The notes beneath the pieces were generated by a model. The model worked only from the letters and a program-made list of their open reading frames with translations. It did not search any database and was not told the origin of the DNA. Both the position numbers and the translations under genes were made by a program. DNA of 64,000 nucleotides from Verrucomicrobiales bacterium (GTDB lineage: Bacteria; Verrucomicrobiota; Verrucomicrobiia; Verrucomicrobiales; DEV007). Shown piece by piece: positions 39,218 to 48,888 of this stretch; the stretch's first letter is position 1, and every line of letters begins with the position of its first letter. The stretch covers positions 41,218 to 105,217 of the forward strand of contig JARGOP010000004.1 in the NCBI GenBank assembly GCA_029233965.1, given 5' to 3'.

Positions 39218-40576
39218 ATGAGATCCATCCTTCTTTTTCTTACCCTTCTGGGTTTTACTTTCTCCGCCCTGGCGGAGCGACGCCCGAACATTGTCCTCAT
39301 CATGGCGGACGACATGGGTTACGAGTGCCTCGCAGCGAACGGCGGGGAGACCTACGAAACGCCCCGTCTCGATGCCCTCGCAGCGAGTGGGATCCGTTTC
39401 GAGCACTGTCACGCGCAGCCGATCTGCACACCGTCGCGGGTTCAGATCATGACCGGCATTTACAACAACCGAAACTACGTCAAATTCGGTGTCCTTGACC
39501 CTGACGAAAAAACCTTCGGTCACCTCTTTCAGCAGGCCGGCTACAAAACCGTCATCGCCGGCAAGTGGCAGCTTGAGGGTGGCTTTACCGGTCCAAACAA
39601 TTTCGGCTTCGACGAGTATTGCCTCTGGCAGCTTACCCGTCGCCCCCCCCGCTTTCCCAATCCTGGATTCGAGATCAACGGGAAAGAAGTGGATTTCACG
39701 ATGGGAGAGTATGGCCCCGACGTAGCGTCGGATTATCTCTGCGACTTCTTCGAGCGAAACAAAGACGAAGAATTCTTTGCCTACTACCCGATGATCCCCC
39801 CGCACTTTCCCTTTCAGCCCACCCCCGACAGTGAAGAATGGGACCCAACGGAAAGCCGCGAATATCCCAAAAGCGAATGGCGCGACGAGTGGTTTCAGGA
39901 CATGGTGAAATACACGGACAAAGTCGTCGGCAAAGTCGTCGATAAGCTTGAGGAGCTGGGCCTGCGTGAAAACACGCTCATCATTTTCACCGGTGACAAC
40001 GGCACCTACGCGGGCATGGAATCCCAATTCCAGGGGCGGACCTGGATCGGCGGAAAAGGGAGTCCGAGAGACAGCGGCACGCGGGTTCCACTGATCGTGA
40101 ACTGGCCGGGGACGACACCGGAAGGTCGGGTCAGCCAGAGCCTCGTCGACTTCTCTGACATGTTACCGACCATTGCCGAGGTCGCCGGCATCGAGGTCCC
40201 GGACGAATGGGCCATCGACGGGCTGAGCTTTGCCTCCGAAATCAAAGGCAAAGGTGCTGCAGAACGCGACTATATCTACTGCTGGTATGAACGCGATGGC
40301 AGACGCGAAAAATCAAGCGAGCACACCCGCACGCAGCAGTTCAAGCTCTATCGAAACGGCGAATTTTTCGACATCGTCGATGACTTCAATGAAAAGAAAC
40401 CCATCGATGTTGCGATCCTCGAAGGCCGCGATCTGGAAACTTACAAAATGCTAAAAACAGCTCTTGAGAAACACATGGCGATCACCAAAGAGCTTGACGA
40501 AACTCAGAACAACAAGCGGAACCTTCTTCAGCGCGATTCGAAGGAGCAACCCCGATCAAAGAAAAAAAACGTCTGA
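39218..40576 (+). CDS. Sulfatase
   Basis: RRPNIVLIMADDMGYECLAANGGETYETPRLDALAASGIRFEHCHAQPICTPSRVQIMTG (canonical C-T-P-S-R). Confidence 0.95.
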   Translation: MRSILLFLTLLGFTFSALAERRPNIVLIMADDMGYECLAANGGETYETPRLDALAASGIRFEHCHAQPICTPSRVQIMTGIYNNRNYVKFGVLDPDEKTFGHLFQQAGYKTVIAGKWQLEGGFTGPNNFGFDEYCLWQLTRRPPRFPNPGFEINGKEVDFTMGEYGPDVASDYLCDFFERNKDEEFFAYYPMIPPHFPFQPTPDSEEWDPTESREYPKSEWRDEWFQDMVKYTDKVVGKVVDKLEELGLRENTLIIFTGDNGTYAGMESQFQGRTWIGGKGSPRDSGTRVPLIVNWPGTTPEGRVSQSLVDFSDMLPTIAEVAGIEVPDEWAIDGLSFASEIKGKGAAERDYIYCWYERDGRREKSSEHTRTQQFKLYRNGEFFDIVDDFNEKKPIDVAILEGRDLETYKMLKTALEKHMAITKELDETQNNKRNLLQRDSKEQPRSKKKNV

Positions 40577-40648
40577 CAAACCGCCAGAACAAAGATACGG
40601 AAGAAGGAAAAGAGTTTCGAAGACTCATAGCTGAACCGCTTCACCAAA

Positions 40649-42436
40649 TCAGAGCCCCACGTGGAGACGTAAAATTCGTTTCAAATCGGCAATCGCAATT
40701 TCATGAGTGTAGGTGGTGTGGCCGGTCGGAACAATTAGCTCCGATTCCGCCCCCGGAACATGAGAACTCCAGTACTCGACCACCCCGTCGGAGCTGTCGG
40801 GAGTGTCTCCCTTCCCGCGATCTCCAATGATGGAATGATACTTCACCCCCGGCTTACAGGGGGAGGTGGTCAGGGCGACTGAGACAGGAGAATCTGGACG
40901 CAGTGACTGCACACTCGTAGTCGGCTTTGTCATATCCATCTTCAACCCATCGACCTGAACGCCCGAGGTCGGATCCAGAAGATCAGCCGTAGTGCTCAAA
41001 GTGGTCACGATAACATCGGAAGGAAAACGAACCAACTTGGACACGACATCGACAACAGACAGGGTCGCCATTTCCGCCCCTCCATGCGGGGTCGATAGAA
41101 AGACCGCTCTGCTCACCGCCTTGTCGGGTTCAAAGTAGACCAAATCCCGAAATTCCTGTTTCGCCTCACTACTGATCGGAAGTTCATCCAGAGGCACGTC
41201 ACTAACTTCATTCCAAAGACGGTCTTCGATATCAGCGACAAGGAGATGCGTGAGGACTCCTCCCATGCTGTGACCCATCGCCACAATATTGTTGGAAAGG
41301 GGATCATTCCCATCCGGATCGTACGTTTCCCGCAATGCGGCCAGTTCCTGGCGGAAGAGTTGAGCGGACTCCGGAATCGGGAAGGAACTCGGATAGGTGA
41401 AGGCCATGAACTGGTAGCGCTTCGCAATTTCCGGCTCCGAGAGAAACTCCGGAATAATGTCGCGCCAGATGATCGGCACTGAAATCAATCCGTGGGTAAG
41501 AATCACCGGGATACGGTCAGGATCGTAGGGCTCCATCAGAAAGATACCGGATTCTTTGATGCGATCTTTGGCATCGAAAAATCCTTCCAGCCCGCAAATC
41601 ACCTCATTCCTTCCCTTGAGTATCAACTCCACCGGAGCGGAGAAATCAGCCGCGAGCGGATAATTACGCCCCCCGACGTTTACCGACTGGCGCTGCACGG
41701 GGTCGAGGAGAGCCACCGAAATCACCTGGGTATCTTCAACCGTTTCAATGCGGTCTATGGTCAGAGAAACCGGCAAATGCATGCCCCGTTTCGGAAAACG
41801 GGCGAGTTCCTCTGCACGCTCCGGCCTTTGCTCCCGAACGCCTACCAGAGAGGCGCCGAAACCTTTGCGATGCTTGTCGATGACTCCCTTTCCTTTGATC
41901 GATTCGGTGGCAACGGCCCGGTCAAAAAAATGGCTGTCGTAATCCGAATTCGGGCTTTGCTTGATCTCGAATTTTTCCCCGTGAAGAGAAAAACGATAGG
42001 GCCCGGGCCCGTTACGACGGGGATCCTGAGACCAGATCTCGGCAAATTTTGCGAGGGCGTGATTGTGCAAATCGATCAGTTTCTTCTCCTCAGTCGATCC
42101 AACCGCCGCTTCCTCTCCGACAAGCATCTTCCGCGCTTCGACGGCTGCCTTCAGATAGCCGAAGGACGCATTGTCGCGCGCTCCAAAGGATTCGTTACGC
42201 TTCGCGTCTCGCAGGAGACAGATGCACCGCTCGCTCACTGAGGCGAGATTCGGACCATCGCGCTCGCCAAGATTCCGGAGAATTTTTGCCGACTTCAGGC
42301 TCTCCCGCGTCAGGATTCCTTTCTCAGTCCGCACGTTCACCGTTGAGCAGCTCGTCGCCAGGAGCGAAAAGACAAGGGCAAATAGGGCAGTAGCCATTTT
42401 GCCATGGGCGGATGCCCCGGCTCGGGTAGGTTTCAT
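40649..42436 (-). CDS. Alpha/beta hydrolase (lipase-like) lipoprotein
   Basis: Lipobox LLATSC; PVILTHGLISVPIIWRDIIPEF; AMGHSMGGVLTHLL; HTTYTHEIAI. Confidence 0.8.
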   Translation of the reverse strand: MKPTRAGASAHGKMATALFALVFSLLATSCSTVNVRTEKGILTRESLKSAKILRNLGERDGPNLASVSERCICLLRDAKRNESFGARDNASFGYLKAAVEARKMLVGEEAAVGSTEEKKLIDLHNHALAKFAEIWSQDPRRNGPGPYRFSLHGEKFEIKQSPNSDYDSHFFDRAVATESIKGKGVIDKHRKGFGASLVGVREQRPERAEELARFPKRGMHLPVSLTIDRIETVEDTQVISVALLDPVQRQSVNVGGRNYPLAADFSAPVELILKGRNEVICGLEGFFDAKDRIKESGIFLMEPYDPDRIPVILTHGLISVPIIWRDIIPEFLSEPEIAKRYQFMAFTYPSSFPIPESAQLFRQELAALRETYDPDGNDPLSNNIVAMGHSMGGVLTHLLVADIEDRLWNEVSDVPLDELPISSEAKQEFRDLVYFEPDKAVSRAVFLSTPHGGAEMATLSVVDVVSKLVRFPSDVIVTTLSTTADLLDPTSGVQVDGLKMDMTKPTTSVQSLRPDSPVSVALTTSPCKPGVKYHSIIGDRGKGDTPDSSDGVVEYWSSHVPGAESELIVPTGHTTYTHEIAIADLKRILRLHVGL

Positions 42437-42551
42437 GTGTTCGGTGCTTCCACTGATCAAAAAAGATCAGCGGTCTCAAGAGATAGGTTCACCGGGGGCC
42501 GGTTTCAAGAGGCAATACGGATGACAAATGAAGCTAATCAACACATCCTAA

Positions 42552-43826
42552 CTACCCCGTCACCTTAGCAATCACCGCAGCAGTCTCACGCTGACGCTTC
42601 TCCACAAAGGCCCGCCCGGCGGCGGCTTTCTCTCTCGCTGCCGGCAGGTCGTGCGCCATTGCCAGGACCGTCTCCGGAAGCCTCGCGACGTCAGCCTCGT
42701 CATCAAAATCGTGAAGCCAATCCCCCAGTCCGATATCCTCCCACATGTATCCCTTTGAAGTCTGCTCCTCCCAACGGCAAACGATCGCGGGAATGCCCTG
42801 ACCGATACACATGATCGGCGAATGCATCTCGTTCCCGAAGAGCCCGGCACTGCGGGCGTAAACGCTCAGCGCTTCACCGGTGAGCCAGTAATCCGGACGC
42901 CAGACGACCCGGCCTTTCACCTCATCGGGGAGACGGTCATAGATCACCTCTTTACCAACCGTCATCTGGGTCCGGTCTTCCGGGCAGAGTAAAATTTTCA
43001 AATCCGTCTCTTTCACGACCCGCTTGATCGCTTCGATGTGCGGATCGTGGTCGTGGAATTTCATGGCTTCGTTCCGCGCGTGCTTCACTTCGTCCTTCGG
43101 GAGATCCTTGATCGTCCAGTAGGGTGTATAACGAAGCCGGGGAATGCAGCAGAGGAACTGTCCTTCCTCCAAACCGTTCGCGCTTAGAAACGCTTCCGCC
43201 TTTTCATCCTCTTTCAGATCGCAGGCGAAGGCTCCGTCCGGGCCGAATTCCATCACCGGTGAGATGCAACCCTGCTCTTTGGCTAACGCGAGCGAGTGGG
43301 AATCCCTGAAAAAGACGAACTCGGCTTTGCTCAAAATATCCACCGTTTGCGCCATCGCGTCCGCTGCCGTGACCGTCGTTGAAGACGATTTTTTCAACGG
43401 CAGGGTGATCCCGTAAACGCCGAACGGTTTGCCCGTTTCCTCATGCCATTGAATGACATCGCGTTCGGCGACGAGAGACGGCCCTGAGCCATGCAGCAGA
43501 AAGTCACACTCTGCAAAGGCAGCCTTGAGCTCCTCCGATCCCCGCGTCGCGAACCGGAGTTTCGGAAAGCGCTCCCGCAACAATTCCTCCACCCCGTTAT
43601 CGATCCGGCCCGGCCAGAGAGTGACTGTCACCTCGGGAAGATGCTGTTCCAGAATGTGAAGCACACCGGGAGTGTGGGCGATGTCCCCGATGTTGACGGT
43701 CTGCCACGAAGAACGCAGCAGGATGTGACGGGGCTTGTCCTCTGAGCGGGCTATCCCCGTCCCCGCCAGTGCCAGGCTGAGGTGAGCGATAAACTGCCGA
43801 CGACTCGAATCCGTTTCAGTATTCAT
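42552..43826 (-). CDS. Polysaccharide pyruvyl transferase family protein with Tat-like signal
   Basis: [72 protein letters not shown]. Confidence 0.8.
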   Translation of the reverse strand: MNTETDSSRRQFIAHLSLALAGTGIARSEDKPRHILLRSSWQTVNIGDIAHTPGVLHILEQHLPEVTVTLWPGRIDNGVEELLRERFPKLRFATRGSEELKAAFAECDFLLHGSGPSLVAERDVIQWHEETGKPFGVYGITLPLKKSSSTTVTAADAMAQTVDILSKAEFVFFRDSHSLALAKEQGCISPVMEFGPDGAFACDLKEDEKAEAFLSANGLEEGQFLCCIPRLRYTPYWTIKDLPKDEVKHARNEAMKFHDHDPHIEAIKRVVKETDLKILLCPEDRTQMTVGKEVIYDRLPDEVKGRVVWRPDYWLTGEALSVYARSAGLFGNEMHSPIMCIGQGIPAIVCRWEEQTSKGYMWEDIGLGDWLHDFDDEADVARLPETVLAMAHDLPAAREKAAAGRAFVEKRQRETAAVIAKVTG

Positions 43827-43954
43827 CTCTCACCTTCCAACAAGTCAACGCTTTGTCGACGATTCAGCCATCACGAAAAGACGGCTGTCCAACGACGGTG
43901 CCTGACGCGGTTGCAGCTCTTGAATCGTAGCAGTTCATCCGCTATCGGTTTCCC

Positions 43955-44527
43955 ATGCGAATGCTGATCCCTTCCTTTCCCACTCTCATCCTCCTGACAC
44001 TCATGGCTGCCGCACCCGTCGTTGCGGCCGACCCCGTTTTGCTCACCGACCTCGAAGGGAAAGCGGTCAATCCACTCGACGCCGGGGACAAAAAAGCCGT
44101 CGTTCTTTTCTTCGTTTCCCCCTATTGCCCGACTTCCAACACCTTTGCGCCGGCGATGAAAGAAATTTCGGAAGCCTTCTCCGAAGACTTCGCCTTTTTC
44201 TCGATTCACTCGGACACCTCGGTGAGCGATCAGGATCGCGCGGTGCACGCCGGGATGATGGAAATCACGCATCCTGTCTTGAAGGACGGCGAACAGAAAC
44301 TCGCGAAGCAACTCGGGGCCGCCATCACTCCCGAGGCGATCGTCATCGATCCCGATGGAAAAACCCTCTATCAGGGCCGCATCAACGACCTCTACCTCGG
44401 CCCGACGCAAAAGCAGAAAGAGGTGACGACGCACGATTTGAAGAACGCTCTCACCGCCATCCTCAACGGTGAGCCGGTCCCCGTTCCGAAGACCGAAGCG
44501 ATCGGGTGCACGATCAGCGGAATTTGA
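43955..44527 (+). CDS. Exported redoxin/thioredoxin-like protein
   Basis: Signal peptide; VVLFFVSPYCPTSNTFAPAMKEI; ITPEAIVIDPDGKTLYQGRINDLY. Confidence 0.85.
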   Translation: MRMLIPSFPTLILLTLMAAAPVVAADPVLLTDLEGKAVNPLDAGDKKAVVLFFVSPYCPTSNTFAPAMKEISEAFSEDFAFFSIHSDTSVSDQDRAVHAGMMEITHPVLKDGEQKLAKQLGAAITPEAIVIDPDGKTLYQGRINDLYLGPTQKQKEVTTHDLKNALTAILNGEPVPVPKTEAIGCTISGI

Positions 44528-44558
44528 ACAGGATTGCTCGAATGGGCCAACCCTGTTC
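44526..44558. repeat. Hairpin GAACAGGATTG...CAACCCTGTTC between convergent genes
   Basis: 11-bp arms with one mismatch; shares the core with elements at 26938 and 45735. Confidence 0.65.
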
Positions 44559-44561
44559 TTA

Positions 44562-44894
44562 TCATCCGGGTTCCCGGTCCTCGCCGCAGCAGCAAGGTTC
44601 ATCTTCCTCCTCCACCGTCCGGATCGTGAGGTATTTCATGGTGGGCGTGTGATACTTGATCTCGGCGTGATAGACCCCTGACGGAATAAACACGACTTCG
44701 CCAGGCCCTGCCGTGATCGTCTTTCCGCCGAAGGTGTAGTCCGCCGAGCCTTCAATCAGGTAAAAGGCCTCCTCCGCTTTATGCTCATGCTGATAGGGCG
44801 GATGCGACGCCGTATCCGGAATCTCGGTGAGATGAATGTGCAGTTTCTTCGCGCCATCGCGAAAGCCGACGAGGGAATGGTAATCAAGACTCAT
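44562..44894 (-). CDS. Cupin domain protein
   Basis: HPPYQHEHKAEEAFYLIEGSADYTFGGKTITAGPGEVVFIPSGVYHAEI. Confidence 0.88.
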   Translation of the reverse strand: MSLDYHSLVGFRDGAKKLHIHLTEIPDTASHPPYQHEHKAEEAFYLIEGSADYTFGGKTITAGPGEVVFIPSGVYHAEIKYHTPTMKYLTIRTVEEEDEPCCCGEDREPG

Positions 44895-44913
44895 GAGATC
44901 ACGTTGGTTGAAT

Positions 44914-45750
44914 TTATTTGAGCTGCTGATCTAAAAATTCAGCAACCCGCTTTCCGAGGAATTGGTTTCCGGGTTCTTGATAGTGACAATCATTCGGATT
45001 CTGAAGTTCATCAACCAATGGGGTGATCGCCGAAAACAAATCATTCACGGCAACGCTGTTCTCTTTCATCACTTCAGCGGCCACTGCATTCCGCTCCACG
45101 ATCGACGACGCGGTCCACTTCTTCTCCGGAAGATCAGGGATCGGAGTGGAGCTCGCCCACACGAGCTTGGCGCCGGTTTCCTTCATCCGGGTGACGAGCA
45201 GCTCAAGGCGCTGCCGATACTCATCCAGGGGCGTCGCCCGGTCGTGGATTCCGAAATTGAAATGAATCACATCCCACTTCCCGTCGCCCAACCAGACATC
45301 AAGTTTCTTCAGTCCGGTCGCCGTCGGTCCACAATTCGCCGGCGCTCGATGCACGTTCGCTTTTCCCGCGAGTTCTTTCCGAACCGTCTGGGTGTAGGCG
45401 CGGGAGATGGAGTCACCAATGAGAAGAACACGGGGCAATTCCGGATCGTCTTGCACAAAATCCCAGGCGTTCGACTTGCCGGCCACTTTCTCCCGTTGGT
45501 GAATCGGCAGATAGAAGCTACCGAGCTCGGATTGCAGCGTTTTCTCCCAGGCCTGCTCCTCCGGAGAAAGGGTCAAAACGAGAGCTTGATATTGTGCGTC
45601 GGTTTCCGCTTCAGCTTTCGCCTTTTGAGCCGCGGCTTCCTCCCCATTCGTCGGCTCATCACTGGTCTTCGGCCCGGCCAATGCCACGGTGATGGATCCG
45701 AGAAAGAGCAGTCCGGCCAGAAAACGAAAATTTAAACAGGGTTGTGTCAT
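44914..45750 (-). CDS. Secreted SGNH/GDSL hydrolase
   Basis: RVLLIGDSISRAYTQTVRKEL; VIHFNFGIHD; NDCHYQEPG. Confidence 0.88.
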   Translation of the reverse strand: MTQPCLNFRFLAGLLFLGSITVALAGPKTSDEPTNGEEAAAQKAKAEAETDAQYQALVLTLSPEEQAWEKTLQSELGSFYLPIHQREKVAGKSNAWDFVQDDPELPRVLLIGDSISRAYTQTVRKELAGKANVHRAPANCGPTATGLKKLDVWLGDGKWDVIHFNFGIHDRATPLDEYRQRLELLVTRMKETGAKLVWASSTPIPDLPEKKWTASSIVERNAVAAEVMKENSVAVNDLFSAITPLVDELQNPNDCHYQEPGNQFLGKRVAEFLDQQLK

Positions 45751-45765
45751 GGACTTAACCCTATT
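45735..45765. repeat. Inverted repeat AACAGGGTT...AACCCTATT spanning the start codon of the SGNH hydrolase
   Basis: AACAGGGTTGTGTCATGGACTTAACCCTATT; one mismatch on + (G.U wobble in the minus-strand transcript). Confidence 0.6.
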
Positions 45766-45827
45766 GAATCAGCGGGAAAATCGAAGCGCGGAATGACCCT
45801 TCAACAGGCCACGGAAACTGCGCAAAC

Positions 45828-46940
45828 TCACTCGCCCGCCACGATCGTCGCATCACTCAGGTCGACTTCTTTGCCGTGAAGCTGCTGCCCGAGGAATGCC
45901 TTCACCGCCTCGTCCACAGAAGGGCCGAATCCGGCGCCATGGCCTCCGCCTTCCACGGTCAGGAGGATCGTGGGCACGCCTGCGGCCTCCTGCGCTTTCT
46001 CAAAATCGACCGACTGCGGATAGGGAACGAGTTCATCCTTCGTTCCATGGACGATCAGGGAGGGCTCGTCCGCTGCGGAGACCCAGGAAATTGGAGACGC
46101 GTTTTTCGCTGTGTCAGGATTTTCCTGCAACGTTCCGCCGACCAGTTTCGACTCGGGGGAATCGGGAGCGTTGTGATCGATCTTGCCCGGATGGTCATTC
46201 ATCGTGAGCAGCTCGGAGGGACCGAAAAAGTTCACGACGCAGGTGACTTCGGAGGACACCCCGGGGTGCGGTCCAATTTCGCCCTCCAGTTCCGGGACGT
46301 CACCTGAAACACCTAGCATGGCCACGAGATGACCGCCCGCCGAGGTGCCCCAGACCGCGATGCGATCCGGGGCGATTCCATACTCGCCCGCATTCGCACG
46401 GAGCCAGCGGATCGCCGCTTTGCAATCGTGGATCTGCGCCGGCCATTGTGCTTCATCCGTGAGACGATATCCGATCGAGGCACCGACATACTCGCCGGAA
46501 CCGACATACTCGCTTATGCGGCGACCACCCGAAGCCTTGTCCCCTTTTGCCCAGCCGCCTCCATGGATGAAGACGAGCAGAGGAAGGGGTTCACTGTCTT
46601 TGCTGTGATCCTTCGGTAAAAACAGATCGAGCGCCTGGCGCGGATTATTGGTTCCTGCGTAGTCGAGGTCGGAAACGACGGTGACGTTTTCAGAGGCTCC
46701 GCCCCGACTTTTCCCCTGCCCCATTTTGCTGCGTATCGCCTCGTCCTCGGCACGCGAAATAAAGCCGTCCCCATTCTGATCCACCCGCTGGAAATTTTTC
46801 TGCAACGGTGCCGGCAGCTCCTCTTTCGCGAGCTGACCATCACCGTTTTTATCCCACTGATCGAATCTGCCCTGACTTTGCCCCTGGAAAGGGAGAACGA
46901 GGAAGAGGAGGATCACCGGGGCGGCCGTGGATTTTTTCAT
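45828..46940 (-). CDS. EF-hand pair fused to alpha/beta hydrolase (carboxylesterase type)
   Basis: Signal peptide; DKNGDGQLAKEE and DQNGDGFISRAE loops; VFIHGGGWAKGDK; VWGTSAGGHLVAMLG; GGGHGAGFG. Confidence 0.9.
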   Translation of the reverse strand: MKKSTAAPVILLFLVLPFQGQSQGRFDQWDKNGDGQLAKEELPAPLQKNFQRVDQNGDGFISRAEDEAIRSKMGQGKSRGGASENVTVVSDLDYAGTNNPRQALDLFLPKDHSKDSEPLPLLVFIHGGGWAKGDKASGGRRISEYVGSGEYVGASIGYRLTDEAQWPAQIHDCKAAIRWLRANAGEYGIAPDRIAVWGTSAGGHLVAMLGVSGDVPELEGEIGPHPGVSSEVTCVVNFFGPSELLTMNDHPGKIDHNAPDSPESKLVGGTLQENPDTAKNASPISWVSAADEPSLIVHGTKDELVPYPQSVDFEKAQEAAGVPTILLTVEGGGHGAGFGPSVDEAVKAFLGQQLHGKEVDLSDATIVAGE

Positions 46941-46990
46941 GGAGCCTTTAACCCCGCCTCGTGGACAAGGTTGCGGAAAAACGGGGCGAT

Positions 46991-47866
46991 CTAGGCGGCT
47001 CTTTTCCTCGCGAATTCACAAAACCGGCTCGCAACTGAGGAAGCGGGAAGGTCCGACGAAGTGACAAGTCTGATTCCCTTTTTCAGCCGGACTCCCCGGA
47101 GAGAGATTTCGCAAAGTGAGCCGAGGAGCAGTTCCTCCCGCACCGCCCCTTTGAGGACGAGGGATACCCCGAGACCCGCCTTGACCCCTTCCTTGACTGC
47201 CTCCGTCGAACCGAGCGTTTGTGAAATCGTCAGACTCGCGGCAAGATCCCCGAGAAATTCGCTGAGGATGCGCCCCGTCCCCGTTCCTTTTTCCCCTCCG
47301 AGAATCTTCTCTTCGACGAGGGCTTCCGGCCGAATCGTCTTCCGGCCCGCCCAGCGATGTTCCGGCCCGACGATGAGGACGACGGGTTCCTCCCTCCAGA
47401 GGAGATTCCTGAATTTCCCGCTCCGGTCCTCCTCGTCGTTCCACCACTCCATCGCTGCGACATCGATCTCACCGCTCTGAAGCTTCCCCGCGATCGCCGG
47501 ATTCGTGTCGATGAAGATACTCCCGGAGACGTCCGCTTCGCCGAGAAACCGGCTGAAGACGGGCTGAATCAAATACGTGCCCACATTGGAGGAGGCACCG
47601 ACACGAAGCCGTGACTGATCGAGACTTCGCTGCGCGAGTTCCGCCAGCTCGATCAAACTCCTCGCATGGCGTACGAATTCTTCAGCCCGCTCCGCGACTT
47701 CGCAGCGAACCGTTCCCCGCTCAATGAGGCGGGAGCCAAGAGACTCCTCCAGCTTGCGGACATGCTGGGAAACCGCCGGTTGGGTTACTCCGAGCCTCTT
47801 CGAAGCGGCCGCGAAGCTACCGGTATCGATGACGGCGAGGAGACTTTTTACTTGGGTCAGGTTCAT
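46991..47866 (-). CDS. ptxE: LysR family regulator, last gene of the ptx operon
   Basis: LTQVKSLLAVIDTGSFAAASKRLGVTQPAVSQHVRKLEESLGSRLIERG; ATGA overlap with ptxD; position matches ptxE of Pseudomonas stutzeri WM88. Confidence 0.8.
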   Translation of the reverse strand: MNLTQVKSLLAVIDTGSFAAASKRLGVTQPAVSQHVRKLEESLGSRLIERGTVRCEVAERAEEFVRHARSLIELAELAQRSLDQSRLRVGASSNVGTYLIQPVFSRFLGEADVSGSIFIDTNPAIAGKLQSGEIDVAAMEWWNDEEDRSGKFRNLLWREEPVVLIVGPEHRWAGRKTIRPEALVEEKILGGEKGTGTGRILSEFLGDLAASLTISQTLGSTEAVKEGVKAGLGVSLVLKGAVREELLLGSLCEISLRGVRLKKGIRLVTSSDLPASSVASRFCEFARKRAA

Positions 47867-48888
47867 TCGAAAGCGGATGGATTCAGGGCGTGTTCGGGGA
47901 TCTGCCCCGCAAAAAAGGATTTCAACTGCTGAGCGGCCTCCATCGCAATGTGTTTTCTCACTTCCTCGACGGCAGAACCAAGGTGAGGAGTGAAAAAAGT
48001 CTGCTCCCTGTTTTCGAGAAGCCGGGCCGGAATCTTTCGGGGTCGGTCAGGGAGAGCCCAGTCCTCCAGTTCGAAGACGTCGGCCGCGTAGGCTCCGAGG
48101 TGTCCTCGCTCCAAAGAATCGGCCACCGCTTCTTCGTCGACGACTGAACCGCGACAGACGTTGACGAGGATGGCCCCCGGCTTCATTCGTTCCAGAAACC
48201 GGGCATCCACAAGATGTCTCGTTTCATCGTTGAGAGGAAGGAAAAGGGCGATCACATCCGCATTCGCGAGGATCTCGTCGAGCCCGAGCAGGGAGATCTT
48301 CAAGTCGTCGAGGAGATCCTCCGCGACCGGATTTTCGTCCGTGGCGATCAAGCGACAGTCAAACCCGCTGAGACGACGGGCAAAGGCTTTGCCGACCGCT
48401 CCCAACCCGACAAGTCCGACCGTTTTTCCAGCGAGACCGAAGCCATAGAAAATCGGTCGCCACCCCCGGAACGCACCGCTTCGAATATGGTGGTCGCCCG
48501 GCACGCATTTCCTCGCCACCCCGAGAAGAAGCGCCACCGCGAGTTCGGCGGTGGGGATCGTGAGGAGGTCAGGGACATTGGTGAAAAGCACTCCCGAATC
48601 GGTGCAGGCCCCGACGTCGAAATTGTCATACCCTTTCAACGCCCCGGCGATGATCCTGAGATTGGGACATTGATCGAGAAAGGCCTGATCAACCGTATCG
48701 GGCATGAACACCATGAGACCATCAGCCCTCCTGCAGTTCGCCATGAGGGTTTCCAACGGCCAGGAATCCCGGGTTTCGTTGAGGATCGGGTCGCAGAAAT
48801 CTTCGAGAAAGCTCACGACCTCCGGATGAATCCAATGGGTGACGACGAGATTCGGTTTCTTTGAAATCATAGGCACCGGACGGCTCAC
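47863..48888 (-). CDS. ptxD: Phosphite (phosphonate) dehydrogenase, NAD-dependent D-2-hydroxyacid dehydrogenase family
   Basis: FMPDTVDQAFLDQCPNLRIIAGALKGYDNFDVGACTDSGVLFTNVPDLLTIPTAELAVALLLG; GWRPIFYGFGL; VNVCRGSVVDE; GAYAADVFELEDWALPDRPR; FFTPHLGSAVEEVR; GTG start overlapping ptxC stop (ATG alternative at 48870). Confidence 0.92.
   Translation of the reverse strand: MSRPVPMISKKPNLVVTHWIHPEVVSFLEDFCDPILNETRDSWPLETLMANCRRADGLMVFMPDTVDQAFLDQCPNLRIIAGALKGYDNFDVGACTDSGVLFTNVPDLLTIPTAELAVALLLGVARKCVPGDHHIRSGAFRGWRPIFYGFGLAGKTVGLVGLGAVGKAFARRLSGFDCRLIATDENPVAEDLLDDLKISLLGLDEILANADVIALFLPLNDETRHLVDARFLERMKPGAILVNVCRGSVVDEEAVADSLERGHLGAYAADVFELEDWALPDRPRKIPARLLENREQTFFTPHLGSAVEEVRKHIAMEAAQQLKSFFAGQIPEHALNPSAFE

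Noticed and set aside
39116-40027. 303-aa minus-strand ORF
   Set aside because: Antisense to the canonical sulfatase at 39218.
44962-45735. 257-aa plus-strand ORF
   Set aside because: Antisense to the SGNH hydrolase at 44914-45750.
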